A stretch of 64,000 nucleotides of DNA, from contig JAQISU010000022.1 of the NCBI GenBank assembly GCA_029339505.1, forward strand, positions 17,861,001 to 17,925,000, in the 5' to 3' direction. The notes under the pieces are model-generated. The model did no database searches. It had not been told where the DNA came from and worked only from the letters and a program-made list of their open reading frames with translations. Shown in pieces: positions 37,862 to 44,789 of the stretch; within the stretch, counting starts at the first letter, position 1, and every line of letters starts with the position of its first letter. The stretch comes from Unio delphinus. Lineage: Eukaryota > Mollusca > Bivalvia > Unionida > Unionidae. The translations under genes and the position numbers were made by a program.

Positions 37862-38182
37862 AATATGAAATTGAAGTAAGTAATTCTGCAGTTTACTCTG
37901 GCTGCATGATGATATCTTTTTTGCTATCCCGGTTGATATACCCCCGATTGTAGCCACCGCAGAAATGCAAATTGGAACTACGACCGGGGCAATCATTGTA
38001 ACCGATGCAAGTATTATTCCGGCGCCAGTGAGAACGCTTGACACCGAGTATATAATAACATCAATTGCGGTGATTCTTCGTCGGTATTTTTTTATTTTTA
38101 TTTGATACTCCTCAGTGAGGGTTTTGAGTCTATTCTGAAATTCTCTGACCTGATCATAGCGACATTGAGTTGATGACATCAT
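37637..38182 (-). CDS. Hydrophobic virion-type protein, 181 aa, function unknown
   Basis: A basic coiled-coil N-terminus (about 10-40, with KIKKYRRRITAIDV) is followed by two long hydrophobic, glycine/alanine/serine-rich segments (about 42-66 and 68-92) that could form a membrane hairpin, then a helical domain with ISDSEFSAMVSIFDSAISKL. Start is ATG, three codons into MMSS. Homologues sit between penton-like and fibre-like genes in copies B, D and E. The C-terminal tail (Asn/Asp-rich) has been altered by the 151-bp tandem duplication that covers its 3' end. A role in entry or membrane contact is possible but is inference from hydrophobicity only. Confidence 0.75.
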   Translation of the reverse strand: MMSSTQCRYDQVREFQNRLKTLTEEYQIKIKKYRRRITAIDVIIYSVSSVLTGAGIILASVTMIAPVVVPICISAVATIGGISTGIAKKISSCSQSKLQNYLLQFHIASTAYSQLSLMISSSLDNTIISDSEFSAMVSIFDSAISKLERQHEYNNNDDTDGIRKHEPKKQNDLNNINITRL

Positions 38183-38216
38183 TTTTATTTTAAAAACACT
38201 AGCGTTTTCAATTGTG

Positions 38217-38231
38217 AAATCCGAAGGATTT
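38217..38231 (-). terminator. Gene-end palindrome after the fibre head
   Basis: AAATCCGAAGGATTT, a 6-bp stem with a 3-nt loop, begins three bases past the head stop codon. A second palindrome (AAAACACTAGCGTTTT) follows before the next gene start. Confidence 0.6.
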
Positions 38232-38233
38232 AG

Positions 38234-38548
38234 TTATTTACTTAAATCCGCTACGAATTCCACATACCAGGTTGCTGAAACCTTAATCAAATTTTTATCA
38301 GTAGCTGTTATAGTGAACTTTTCAGTTGTATCCTTGTCGATGATCGTTGAAATCGTATTGTTGACCCCGGATGAACTCGACGATGATATATTAAATTGAG
38401 TTAATGGTGTTACTAGTGTTAATCGATAAATACCCTTAACGGTTGCAGTGATATCTAATTTGTTGTTTGTAGGTGTCCACGCAAATGATCCGTGTTGGAT
38501 TGTATATACCACGTTGTTGGTTTTCTCATGAGGAATTTTTTGTTTTTT
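38234..38548 (-). CDS. Fibre-like head domain, 105 codons, frame separated from shaft
   Basis: A beta-rich domain with no ATG at its start (first codon in the open frame is TTG). It reads QHGSFAWTPTNNKLDI, GIYRLTLVTPLTQFNISSSS and ends KVSATWYVEFVADLSK. The pattern of short strands ending in an aromatic strand suits a compact trimeric head, though the fold is inferred. The frame opens inside the 3' end of the shaft gene, shifted +1 at an A6-C-A6 run. In copy E the shaft frame runs directly into this start, so shaft and head were one protein and the break is a one-base length change. Copy D keeps a well-preserved head. Confidence 0.75.
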   Translation of the reverse strand, partial: KKQKIPHEKTNNVVYTIQHGSFAWTPTNNKLDITATVKGIYRLTLVTPLTQFNISSSSSSGVNNTISTIIDKDTTEKFTITATDKNLIKVSATWYVEFVADLSK

Positions 38549-39182
38549 CAATGATTGTTATCATCCTCGAAAAATCACCTTTGATGGCTTCGATGAAAGT
38601 TTTCGTCTCATCGATGGATTTTTTAATATCCGGGAGTTTTATTTCAATTTTATCTAACGGGGTTCCAATAAATTTATCAATGATATTTCTACGAAATGAT
38701 GTAAACTGTTTTCCGTTTTCTTCAATTCTAGATTCAAGTGTTGTTAGTACAAACACAGAATTGTTTAACTCATCGTTGAGAGTTTTTAATCGATCTGTAA
38801 TCGTCGAAACGAGTACACCCGGTTTGGGTTTACCCTGATCGGAAAATAACGCGATAGTATCCTCGATTGCGTTTTGTTGTTTAACCAAAATATCATCCAG
38901 AGAAATATTACTGGTTTTCAATTTACCCTGATCCGAAAATAACGCAACGGTGTTCTCGATTGCGTTTTGTTGTTTAACTAAAATATCATCCAACGACACA
39001 TCACTAGATTTCAATTTACCCTGTTTGTCTTGAAATACAACTATTTCATTAGGATCAACATTTGTTAAGTTCAACGTCTCAGCTATTTCATCTTTGATTA
39101 GTTTTTTTACATCCTTGACAGAATCAGGTGGTGCAGTGCCATCGGGTTTGGGTTTCAAAGATCTCCCCCAAATATCAATCAT
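38526..39182 (-). CDS. Fibre-like shaft protein, 218 aa
   Basis: ATG start with the peptide MIDIWGRSLKP, kept in all other copies (once as IDIYGKSL), which may be the capsid anchor by analogy with fibre N-termini. Residues about 35-60 read DEIAETLNLTNVDPNEIVVF. Two tandem 31-residue repeats of the form LKTSNISLDDILVKQQNAIE plus ALFSDQG follow, then a long coiled coil to the end. Copy B has a single repeat, so shaft length varies between copies. The stop at the left end arises from a +1 shift at an A-run before the head domain. The trimeric fibre role is inferred from architecture. Confidence 0.75.
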   Translation of the reverse strand: MIDIWGRSLKPKPDGTAPPDSVKDVKKLIKDEIAETLNLTNVDPNEIVVFQDKQGKLKSSDVSLDDILVKQQNAIENTVALFSDQGKLKTSNISLDDILVKQQNAIEDTIALFSDQGKPKPGVLVSTITDRLKTLNDELNNSVFVLTTLESRIEENGKQFTSFRRNIIDKFIGTPLDKIEIKLPDIKKSIDETKTFIEAIKGDFSRMITIIEKTKNSS

Positions 39183-39206
39183 GTTATTGTAAAACTCTTT
39201 CTCTCT

Positions 39207-39635
39207 CTAAAATCGTTTCGATTTCCAGCGATTACTAGTGTATTCATTAACGACAACATGTGGTGGTTTTCCGCTTGGGTTACTCAAGGAGTTAGAAATA
39301 GCGTCAAGGACATTTAATACTTCGCTGCCACATATTGGTGGGTCATTCATTTGTTGTGTTGGTAGCGTAGAATACCAAGTCTTCATTGGAAGGGTTTTTA
39401 TATAACGCATAAACTCTTTTTGTGGGGCTAATCCATATGAATCGAAATAAACAATCCCACGTGGATCAATAGCGTATGCAACCCAGTGAGTTCCAGGTCC
39501 GGTGCTGTTATCTAAATTAACGATTCCGGTTTCAACGCTGTTTGGTTGATGTGGTAATTGATCTTTCATAAAGACACCTCTGAAGTTTTTAATCGCTAGT
39601 TTTTTAGCAGCATCGAGTAAATCAAAATTGGACAT
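39207..39635 (-). CDS. Adenain-like cysteine protease, 142 aa
   Basis: The Polinton/adenovirus-type maturation protease that cleaves virion precursor proteins inside assembling particles. Catalytic residues are visible in order: His50 in GTHWVAYAI, Asp65 in YFDSYG, Gln95 in LPTQQMNDPP, and Cys102 in PPICGSEVLN; the Gln-Cys spacing equals that of adenain. The start is taken at the first ATG (MSNFDLLDAAKK). The frame continues upstream through 45-bp repeats without an ATG, whereas copy D has an ATG at the equivalent MVQRK, so the ancestral protein was probably longer. The stop codon immediately follows an AAATCG/CGATTT palindrome. Its neighbours are the shaft gene downstream and the small virion protein upstream. 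Confidence 0.92.
   Translation of the reverse strand: MSNFDLLDAAKKLAIKNFRGVFMKDQLPHQPNSVETGIVNLDNSTGPGTHWVAYAIDPRGIVYFDSYGLAPQKEFMRYIKTLPMKTWYSTLPTQQMNDPPICGSEVLNVLDAISNSLSNPSGKPPHVVVNEYTSNRWKSKRF
39210..39224 (-). terminator. Gene-end palindrome at the protease stop
   Basis: AAATCGTTTCGATTT, a perfect 6-bp stem with a 3-nt loop, encodes the last residues (KSKRF) and abuts the stop codon. Confidence 0.6.
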
Positions 39636-39666
39636 AGGAATCTTCGATTCCTCAATTAATAAATCG

Positions 39667-39782
39667 TTCCTGGTAGTCTTAGACCCTTTCCGCTGTACCA
39701 CGAATACGGGGTTCCTGGTAGTCTTAGACCCTTTACGCTGTACCACGAATACGGGGTTCCTGGTAGTCTTAGACCCTTTCCC
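39667..39782. repeat. 45-bp tandem repeat, 2.5 copies
   Basis: Units begin GGTTCCTGGTAGTCTTAGAC. They keep the reading frame (15 residues, VVQRKGSKTTRN plus PVF) and bridge the 3' end of the small virion protein gene and the 5' side of the protease gene. Each unit includes the palindromic GTCTTAGAC near the upstream gene's stop. Neither unit offers an ATG. Confidence 0.85.
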
Positions 39783-40164
39783 TTTTTTTATATCCTTTCC
39801 CAGTTGCCTTCTTTAGTGCCATTCCTGCTGCAGTACCAACGGCTCCTAACGCCGCTGCTTTAGCCACCGCTGGGGCTGCTGCTGCAATCAATGCTGGAAT
39901 CGCAGCTAACAACGGAAATATACCGCCTGTTTTAATCATATTTTTGATAGCAGCCGCAGAGAGAGTAATCTGAACACCTTTTTTGGCTGCAAGTGCATCA
40001 TTGAAATGTTTCACCTGACGAGTTGTCAGCGATAGTTTATTTGCACCACCAGTCATTTGGTTGGGTTTCAACGTGATTGTGGTTCCACATTTTTTAGCTG
40101 ATTCCGATTGCAATTTTTTTAATTGACCGGGAGTTAACGCAACACTAATAACACTATATGACAT
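39769..40164 (-). CDS. Small basic virion protein, 131 aa
   Basis: ATG start, SYSVISVALTPGQLKKLQSE. The N-terminal half has GTTITLKPNQMTGGANK and LSLTTRQVKHFNDAL, and the C-terminal half is a long alanine/isoleucine-rich hydrophobic helix (FPLLAAIPALIAAAAPAVAK) ending in lysine/arginine (KKATGKGYKKRERV). A hydrophobic helix plus a basic tail resembles adenoviral core or pVI-like peptides, but I cannot assign a family. It is conserved in copies B, D and E between protease and capsid genes, so it is very likely a virion component processed by the protease. Confidence 0.8.
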   Translation of the reverse strand: MSYSVISVALTPGQLKKLQSESAKKCGTTITLKPNQMTGGANKLSLTTRQVKHFNDALAAKKGVQITLSAAAIKNMIKTGGIFPLLAAIPALIAAAAPAVAKAAALGAVGTAAGMALKKATGKGYKKRERV

Positions 40165-40202
40165 TATATATAATTGATTGATTCTAATTCAATGAAAAAT
40201 CG

Positions 40203-40221
40203 AGAAAATCAAAGATTTTCT
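40203..40221 (-). terminator. Gene-end palindrome at the capsid stop codon
   Basis: AGAAAATCAAAGATTTTCT has an 8-bp stem with a 3-nt loop that overlaps the capsid stop codon. On the minus strand it is followed by a T-rich stretch. Confidence 0.65.
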
Positions 40222-41618
40222 ACTGGGGCATCTACCACTCTCATTCTTCCACCAACACCTTCGAGTAGCATTGATTTATCACTGAGAATGACAGCAACCG
40301 CTCTATAATCAGCAATATCACCACGAGTCACATTAGCTCTAAAGTGTATATCAACAACTGACTGTCTTGTCAAATCGAAATGTTCCAGTGAGAAGTAATA
40401 GATCGGATACAGATTTTTAAAATCATATTGTGATATTTGCAAACCAGTATCCACATTTTGATCGCGTGCCATAAATGACAACAGACGATGATAAACTCGT
40501 GCAATATGATTTTCTGTGTAATTAAGTTGTATATCCTCGGATGGTTCCTGTTGGCCGTTTATTCTCAGTGAAACGTCTTTCACACCTAATTGATCAAATA
40601 TCATATGACTGAAACGTTGATCGCCAACTCGTGTGTTATCCTGTAACGCAATAAATATATGACGTGGCGCAGAAACGCCTTGTTTTGATGCTAGGTTCCA
40701 AGTGAATAACCCGTTGATATTTGATTGCTTCACATCTGTACTCACGGTTAGCCAACTCAACAACGACTTTCCTCCTTGGTCCATAAATGATAGTAATCGT
40801 TCTTCTGCGGTGATTGCTGGAGTCAACACTGGCATCCACAATGATATTTTTGTTAAATTGACTTTACCGGCATCAGCATTGGGATTTGCAGCATCTGCTG
40901 GAATCCTCCAGATTGCGTCGTTATCATCACTTTTTCGTACAAGCGATACTGTATGCTTCGCCCCGTAGATAACTTTTCTGACGTTTCTACAGAATCCAAA
41001 TATGTGATGCAGTGGAATCGCGCATGAAAATGATTTACGCGCTCCTTGCAACATTGAAATACGTGTTGCAGCTCCTAGATTGAAATTAGCATCGTTGTTT
41101 ATAATCATATTCTCGACATCAGCATCACTATTATCACGTTTTTTTGGTCGTCTTACAACAAATGGATTTCCTCCAGCGGTATTCTTACCATCTTTTGCAA
41201 ACATCATAGAGGGTCCTGCTGATCTTGTATAATCATCAGAATATCTCGTTAACCCGATTATTGTTGTAGCCACATCAACATCGCGATCTATCGACTCAAT
41301 TTCTTTTCCATCAATGAGATATCTAGCACTCTCAAATAGCGCCATAATACCATTATTGACAAAACCGACTTGAGTACCATCTGGATACGGTGCTGGTACA
41401 GCAGTAGTATCAGCAGCTGTTACAAGTTCTCCTTCTACTTCAATAAACGCTTCACAGGGTAAAAAGTATTTACTGGTATCATGGACTTGAAGTTCAATTC
41501 TTGCTCGACTATTTGAGTCTATGGCATGATAGGCGTAATATTGATAATCGCGAGCAGAATCATCCTTGCCAACTGGGGCGTCTATATCAAATGCTGGATC
41601 ACGTGACTGTTTGAACAT
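40209..41618 (-). CDS. Major capsid protein (double-jelly-roll type), 469 aa
   Basis: Intact frame from ATG. The N-terminal part has DYQYYAYHAI, RIELQVHDTSKYFLPCEAFI and EVEGELVTA, then NNGIMALFESARYLIDGKEI, FGFCRNVRKVIYGAKHTVSL, WMPVLTPAITAEERLLSFMD and FDQLGVKDVSLRINGQQEPS. This order (elastic N-terminus, first beta barrel with a membrane-distal NG-x-LF segment, hydrophobic WxP centre, second barrel) fits the Polinton capsid family, and position and size agree. The double barrel is inferred from the family and not demonstrated here. Copy E retains a near full-length paralogue. The upstream gap has no TATA-like box that I would defend. Confidence 0.82.
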   Translation of the reverse strand: MFKQSRDPAFDIDAPVGKDDSARDYQYYAYHAIDSNSRARIELQVHDTSKYFLPCEAFIEVEGELVTAADTTAVPAPYPDGTQVGFVNNGIMALFESARYLIDGKEIESIDRDVDVATTIIGLTRYSDDYTRSAGPSMMFAKDGKNTAGGNPFVVRRPKKRDNSDADVENMIINNDANFNLGAATRISMLQGARKSFSCAIPLHHIFGFCRNVRKVIYGAKHTVSLVRKSDDNDAIWRIPADAANPNADAGKVNLTKISLWMPVLTPAITAEERLLSFMDQGGKSLLSWLTVSTDVKQSNINGLFTWNLASKQGVSAPRHIFIALQDNTRVGDQRFSHMIFDQLGVKDVSLRINGQQEPSEDIQLNYTENHIARVYHRLLSFMARDQNVDTGLQISQYDFKNLYPIYYFSLEHFDLTRQSVVDIHFRANVTRGDIADYRAVAVILSDKSMLLEGVGGRMRVVDAPVENL

Positions 41619-41658
41619 TTTATTCTATTTATCAGAGTCTAAATCGCGATGTTTCATT

Positions 41659-42096
41659 TCATCGTCGTGTTTTTTTAAAGCCACTTCCTGCTATCATATT
41701 TGCAATATTGCTTTGGTCGGGGGTTAAAGCCATCGACGCTAATTTTTCGTCTACTGCGTTATTTATAATTCTACTAACACTTGCAGGCATTTCCGCTGTA
41801 GATGGCAATGGTACCGGTTTCTTTTTTCGTCTCACTAATGATGTTATTTTATTCTTCGCAGTTGAAAACGCTTTTCCAGCAAAATCTCCAACAGCACCAA
41901 TACCCTTATCACGAATAACTTCAATTGCTTTCATTCCTAGTTGTTTAGCCAACGGCATCACTTTTGGAGCCATTCTCGCAAATAACCCTGCAATGGTATT
42001 GCCTAAACCATCTCCGTAGTATGCTCTATAAACCGGAAACCGTGAATTAACTACGTAGACGGGGGATGGTTTATCATGATTGTAGTGTATGATCAT
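41659..42096 (-). CDS. pX-like small virion protein, 145 aa
   Basis: ATG start. N-terminus MIIHYNHDKPSPVYVVNS and FPVYRAYYGDGLGNTIAGLF, followed by an amphipathic, glycine-punctuated helix (ARMAPKVMPLAKQLGMKAIE) and a basic RRKKKPVPLP stretch; it ends ANMIAGSGFKKTRR. Glycine-rich GLGN-x-IAGLF with basic tails is typical of small membrane-active or core peptides beside Polinton capsid genes. The exact function is unknown. Its 5' flank (AATTGTTTCTGATTTCAAAT before ATG) is the same as that of the next gene upstream, suggesting a shared promoter element or a duplicated leader. Copy E has a decayed copy. Confidence 0.8.
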   Translation of the reverse strand: MIIHYNHDKPSPVYVVNSRFPVYRAYYGDGLGNTIAGLFARMAPKVMPLAKQLGMKAIEVIRDKGIGAVGDFAGKAFSTAKNKITSLVRRKKKPVPLPSTAEMPASVSRIINNAVDEKLASMALTPDQSNIANMIAGSGFKKTRR

Positions 42097-42136
42097 TATT
42101 TGAAATCAGAAACAATTTTTCAATTGACTTTTCAAT
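42097..42136 (-). promoter_or_regulatory. Duplicated leader/palindrome before the 145-aa gene
   Basis: The segment ATTTGAAATCAGAAACAATT plus TTTCAATTG is repeated before the 351-aa gene about 1.1 kb away. It contains the palindromic CAATTGAAAAATTG, so it may combine a gene-end signal of the upstream gene with a start signal of the next one. Confidence 0.5.
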
Positions 42137-43192
42137 TCAGTCACTATGATACCCACTTTCCACTAACTCGCCAATGAAATCTCGATATGTGCTGATATCC
42201 ATGATACCACCCTGAAATAATCGTCTACAGATATCAGCTGCTTCATTAATTATTTCCGGTGAGTTATTTCCAGCTCGGAAACCTCCTACAAGAACTTCTA
42301 ATCGTGATATATCATTGATAACACTACCAATACATGTCGTGGTAGAGTCAAAGACTCCAGCGTTGAAATCCTTTGGATTTCCAATCGAATATCCTTTTCC
42401 GCTTGTTTCCTCAGTTGTACCAGTTGCGCCCTCACTATCATCAAGTAATAGCCTTTGTCGGCCTCGACTTTGTTGTTTTTGTATACCATAACTATCAACT
42501 CCTGTTTTAAAAGTTCTGTACTCAATTGTATCCTTTTTCAAATTACCAGTAATCTCCTTGTTTATTTTATATAACCAATCTACCCAGTCGTCTCGTTTAA
42601 TTCTACTGTTTTTATACTCGTCTTTTAAAAACTCTTCCCTTGAATAATATTTTTGGGCAGCGAAAACGCCAAAATCCGCATAATCGTTGGGTTTTATTAA
42701 TTGATATTCTTTGATTTCTGTTATAGCTTCTTCGGTGAATTTGTCTATAAAGGGAATACCTCTTGGGGTGACGACATCAACAGGTTGTGGTTCAGGTGTG
42801 GAAACTCTTTGAGTTTCAGGCGCAGAATCATCAATATCAGCTAATCGTTCATACTCGCGCTGAGTTTTTATATCACTGGATAACTGTTGCATCCCTGCGC
42901 GTGTTTGTCCGGTCTCTGCTGCTATCTTTTCAAGCGTATCAAGCAGCGGCGCCTTCTTTACTCGTTCTCGCTCAGGAATATCTCCGTATATCGCTGCTTC
43001 AGTTAATTTTTTCACATCTTTGGTCGCACTTGTTATCGGAGTAAACAATTGTTCACTTGACACAGAAAAGTCAGTCTGCGCTTGTTGTCGTTGTTGCAGT
43101 TTATTCCGTACAGAGTCACGAATTGGTACAAATCTCCTGATTGCATCCAGTCGTTCACGAGCCAATCGGGTTGTTAATGCTTCATTGACCAT
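42137..43192 (-). CDS. Virion-type protein, 351 aa, function unknown
   Basis: ATG start MVNEALTTRLARERLDAIRR. The N-terminal half is helical (RDSVRNKLQQRQQAQTDFSV, ATKDVKKLTEAAIYGDIPER), then an acidic/proline linker (STPEPQPVDVVTPRG), then a folded part (FIDKFTEEAITEIKEYQLIK, DFGVFAAQKYYSREEFLKDE, DDWVDWLYKINKE). The C-terminus ends ICRRLFQGGIMDISTYRDFI. Proteins with this helical start, linker and C-terminal small domain are common in invertebrate Polintons next to the capsid gene, but I know no assigned function. Copy E has a version with a long poly-Glu insertion exactly in the linker. It heads the minus-strand virion block. Confidence 0.78.
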   Translation of the reverse strand: MVNEALTTRLARERLDAIRRFVPIRDSVRNKLQQRQQAQTDFSVSSEQLFTPITSATKDVKKLTEAAIYGDIPERERVKKAPLLDTLEKIAAETGQTRAGMQQLSSDIKTQREYERLADIDDSAPETQRVSTPEPQPVDVVTPRGIPFIDKFTEEAITEIKEYQLIKPNDYADFGVFAAQKYYSREEFLKDEYKNSRIKRDDWVDWLYKINKEITGNLKKDTIEYRTFKTGVDSYGIQKQQSRGRQRLLLDDSEGATGTTEETSGKGYSIGNPKDFNAGVFDSTTTCIGSVINDISRLEVLVGGFRAGNNSPEIINEAADICRRLFQGGIMDISTYRDFIGELVESGYHSD

Positions 43193-43477
43193 TATTTGAA
43201 ATCAGAAACAATTTTTCAATTGCAAAACAATTTTTCAATCCGACCTAACACGATCGTGGAAGTGTTTTAACATCTCTATGATTGATGGGGAAAGTCACAT
43301 AATTGTATATAAAAATAATTAATAATGTGACTTTCAACATTCTATTTTTGATCAATCCGAACCAGCCATCAATTTTTTATTCACTGATTTCAACAGTTTT
43401 AATCAAAAAATGCTAAAAAAAAATTAAAATCTCTATGAGGGACGGTCACAATCAAATAATGATAAATGGTTGGTCAA
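43193..43477. promoter_or_regulatory. Longest noncoding gap of the element, with cruciform-like stem
   Basis: Holds GAAAGTCACAT (43,290) and its exact inverse ATGTGACTTTC (43,325) around an AT-rich loop, nested within GATTGAT and ATCAATC. Two further partial repeats (CATCTCTATGATTGATGG and AATCTCTATGAGGGACGG) flank it. The right-hand gene block ends and the virion block starts here, so promoter or replication-origin functions are possible; neither is shown. Confidence 0.5.
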
Positions 43478-43834
43478 TCAAAATTGTTCATTTTCTTGAA
43501 TTAACGCCCGTAGGTTTCTAACTTTAGAATTAACCTCCTTTTTCAATTCGTATTCGTACCCCAATTCTTTTCGTATTCGTTCTACGATGGTATACAACGG
43601 AGCGAATACACTTACGTCACTGGAAAATGCGAGAGAGTCCTTAATAGAATTCTGAATTCTTTTGATGAGCGCATACTTCTTTGGTAGCATATACTTGTTA
43701 GTGCTAACTCCGTATTCTATATCCTGAAAATCAGACATGATTTGATCAGGATTTAACCCATCTGATAGTTCAATATCCCAACTTTTCAATTTTGAAATCT
43801 CGGATATGATGCTATTCATGTTTTCAGAATTCAT
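43478..43834 (-). CDS. Conserved small protein, 118 aa, function unknown
   Basis: The start is set at MNSENMNSIISEISKLK because copy E begins with the same MNSEN peptide; an in-frame ATG lies 15 codons upstream. It is mostly helical, with NPDQIMSDFQDIEYGVSTNK, YALIKRIQNSIKDSLAF and FAPLYTIVERIRKELGYEYE. No cysteines or catalytic motifs are seen. It sits downstream of the HNH gene with a 44-bp gap, in the early-type block with HNH and zinc ribbon. Conserved in copy E, so it is a real gene. Confidence 0.72.
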   Translation of the reverse strand: MNSENMNSIISEISKLKSWDIELSDGLNPDQIMSDFQDIEYGVSTNKYMLPKKYALIKRIQNSIKDSLAFSSDVSVFAPLYTIVERIRKELGYEYELKKEVNSKVRNLRALIQENEQF

Positions 43835-43878
43835 TATTCTATAATAATGATATATTTCTAAATGAAAAATATGACGCA

Positions 43879-44370
43879 TTAGACGTAACTAAATCGAATT
43901 TTTTGTTCGGTCTTTTTTGAAATCGCCGTCTTGGTTACCCCCTCTGCAACCTTTTGTACTGAGGATGGACAAATATCGAAATACTTGCCGGCTTCATTCA
44001 TTGATTGAAATATTTTTTCTTCGTTAGTTGTTGTATTCAAAGATTTTACTGGTCTCGCTTTTTTTGAGCATTTTCCAGTCTCCCCCCGTTTGGAATTCTC
44101 ACTCTGTGTGATAGCTTGCAGATTTGATAAAGAATTGTTTTTCGGATTAGAATCGATATGATCAATAACAAAATCATCCTCGATCAATCCATAATGACAT
44201 TCATACACGAAACGATGATTGAGATATTTCTTCTTTCCAGCACCAAACATCAAATACCCTTGATTATTCACAACACCAACTGGTTTCTTCAGTCTACGGT
44301 TTCTTACAACACCATCACTGGATGCTTCATAATTTGTAATCAAGGGATGGTGTCTGAATTCTTGGTTCAT
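43879..44370 (-). CDS. HNH homing-type endonuclease, 163 aa
   Basis: ATG start MNQEFRHHPLITNYEASSDG with a NUMOD4-like N-terminus (GVVRNRRLKK). The HNH core has His52 in YLNHRFVYECHYG, Asp70-His71 in FVIDHIDSNPKNN, and the Asn residues of NPKNNSLSNLQAI. The C-terminal FQSMNEAGKYFDICPSSVQK is a NUMOD1-like helix-turn-helix for DNA reading. This layout is that of HNH homing endonucleases of phages and large DNA viruses. Copies A and E have it at the same place, between the zinc ribbon and the 118-aa gene, so it is a stable part of the element rather than a recent visitor. A nicking role in replication or spread is possible. Confidence 0.88.
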   Translation of the reverse strand: MNQEFRHHPLITNYEASSDGVVRNRRLKKPVGVVNNQGYLMFGAGKKKYLNHRFVYECHYGLIEDDFVIDHIDSNPKNNSLSNLQAITQSENSKRGETGKCSKKARPVKSLNTTTNEEKIFQSMNEAGKYFDICPSSVQKVAEGVTKTAISKKTEQKIRFSYV

Positions 44371-44384
44371 TCGTATACATAATA

Positions 44385-44747
44385 CTATTGTTTGTCTAAT
44401 TCATTGTTTGGTTTAATGATAAATCTTTCGATGTAGTCTTGAGGAGTTCTTATGATTTTGTCAGGGACGTTGTCAGTGTCAGGGACTTTTTCAGGGTCAT
44501 AATTTCTGATTGATTGTCCATTTTTTATTCTTTTATCATAATAACGCTTCAACTCCCTGTATCGCTTACCACCGCAATTCAAACACAACTGAGATTTTCC
44601 CCTAACCCCAACCCCACATCGTATGCAGGGTAACGGACCAAGGCTTCCACGACGAAAGCTTTGCATATGATACCCACAAAACTCATTTCTGCATGATTTG
44701 TTACACGGGGTTATTGATCCAATCATAAGCCACTTGCAGTGATTCAT
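44385..44747 (-). CDS. Zinc-ribbon protein, 120 aa
   Basis: The start is placed at MNHCKWLMIGS, conserved in copies A, C and E. It has ordered cysteine pairs: CNKSCRNEFCGYH, PCIRCGVG and LCLNCGGKRYRELKRYYDKR, then an acidic linker and the conserved tail PQDYIERFI. This suits a two-site zinc-binding protein, perhaps a transcription or DNA-binding factor. Function is unknown. It is divergent from the polymerase gene with only about 42 bp between starts, so both may share one regulatory region. Confidence 0.78.
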   Translation of the reverse strand: MNHCKWLMIGSITPCNKSCRNEFCGYHMQSFRRGSLGPLPCIRCGVGVRGKSQLCLNCGGKRYRELKRYYDKRIKNGQSIRNYDPEKVPDTDNVPDKIIRTPQDYIERFIIKPNNELDKQ

Positions 44748-44789
44748 TATATAAAAATCTTTCATTTAAATGCTTGTTTTAATTATAGC

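Noticed and set aside
38530..38550. A classic -1 slippery heptamer (A AAA AAT) in the shaft frame before the head
   Set aside because: The head frame is +1, not -1, relative to the shaft, so a standard -1 programmed shift cannot join them. Copy E has the two segments in one frame.
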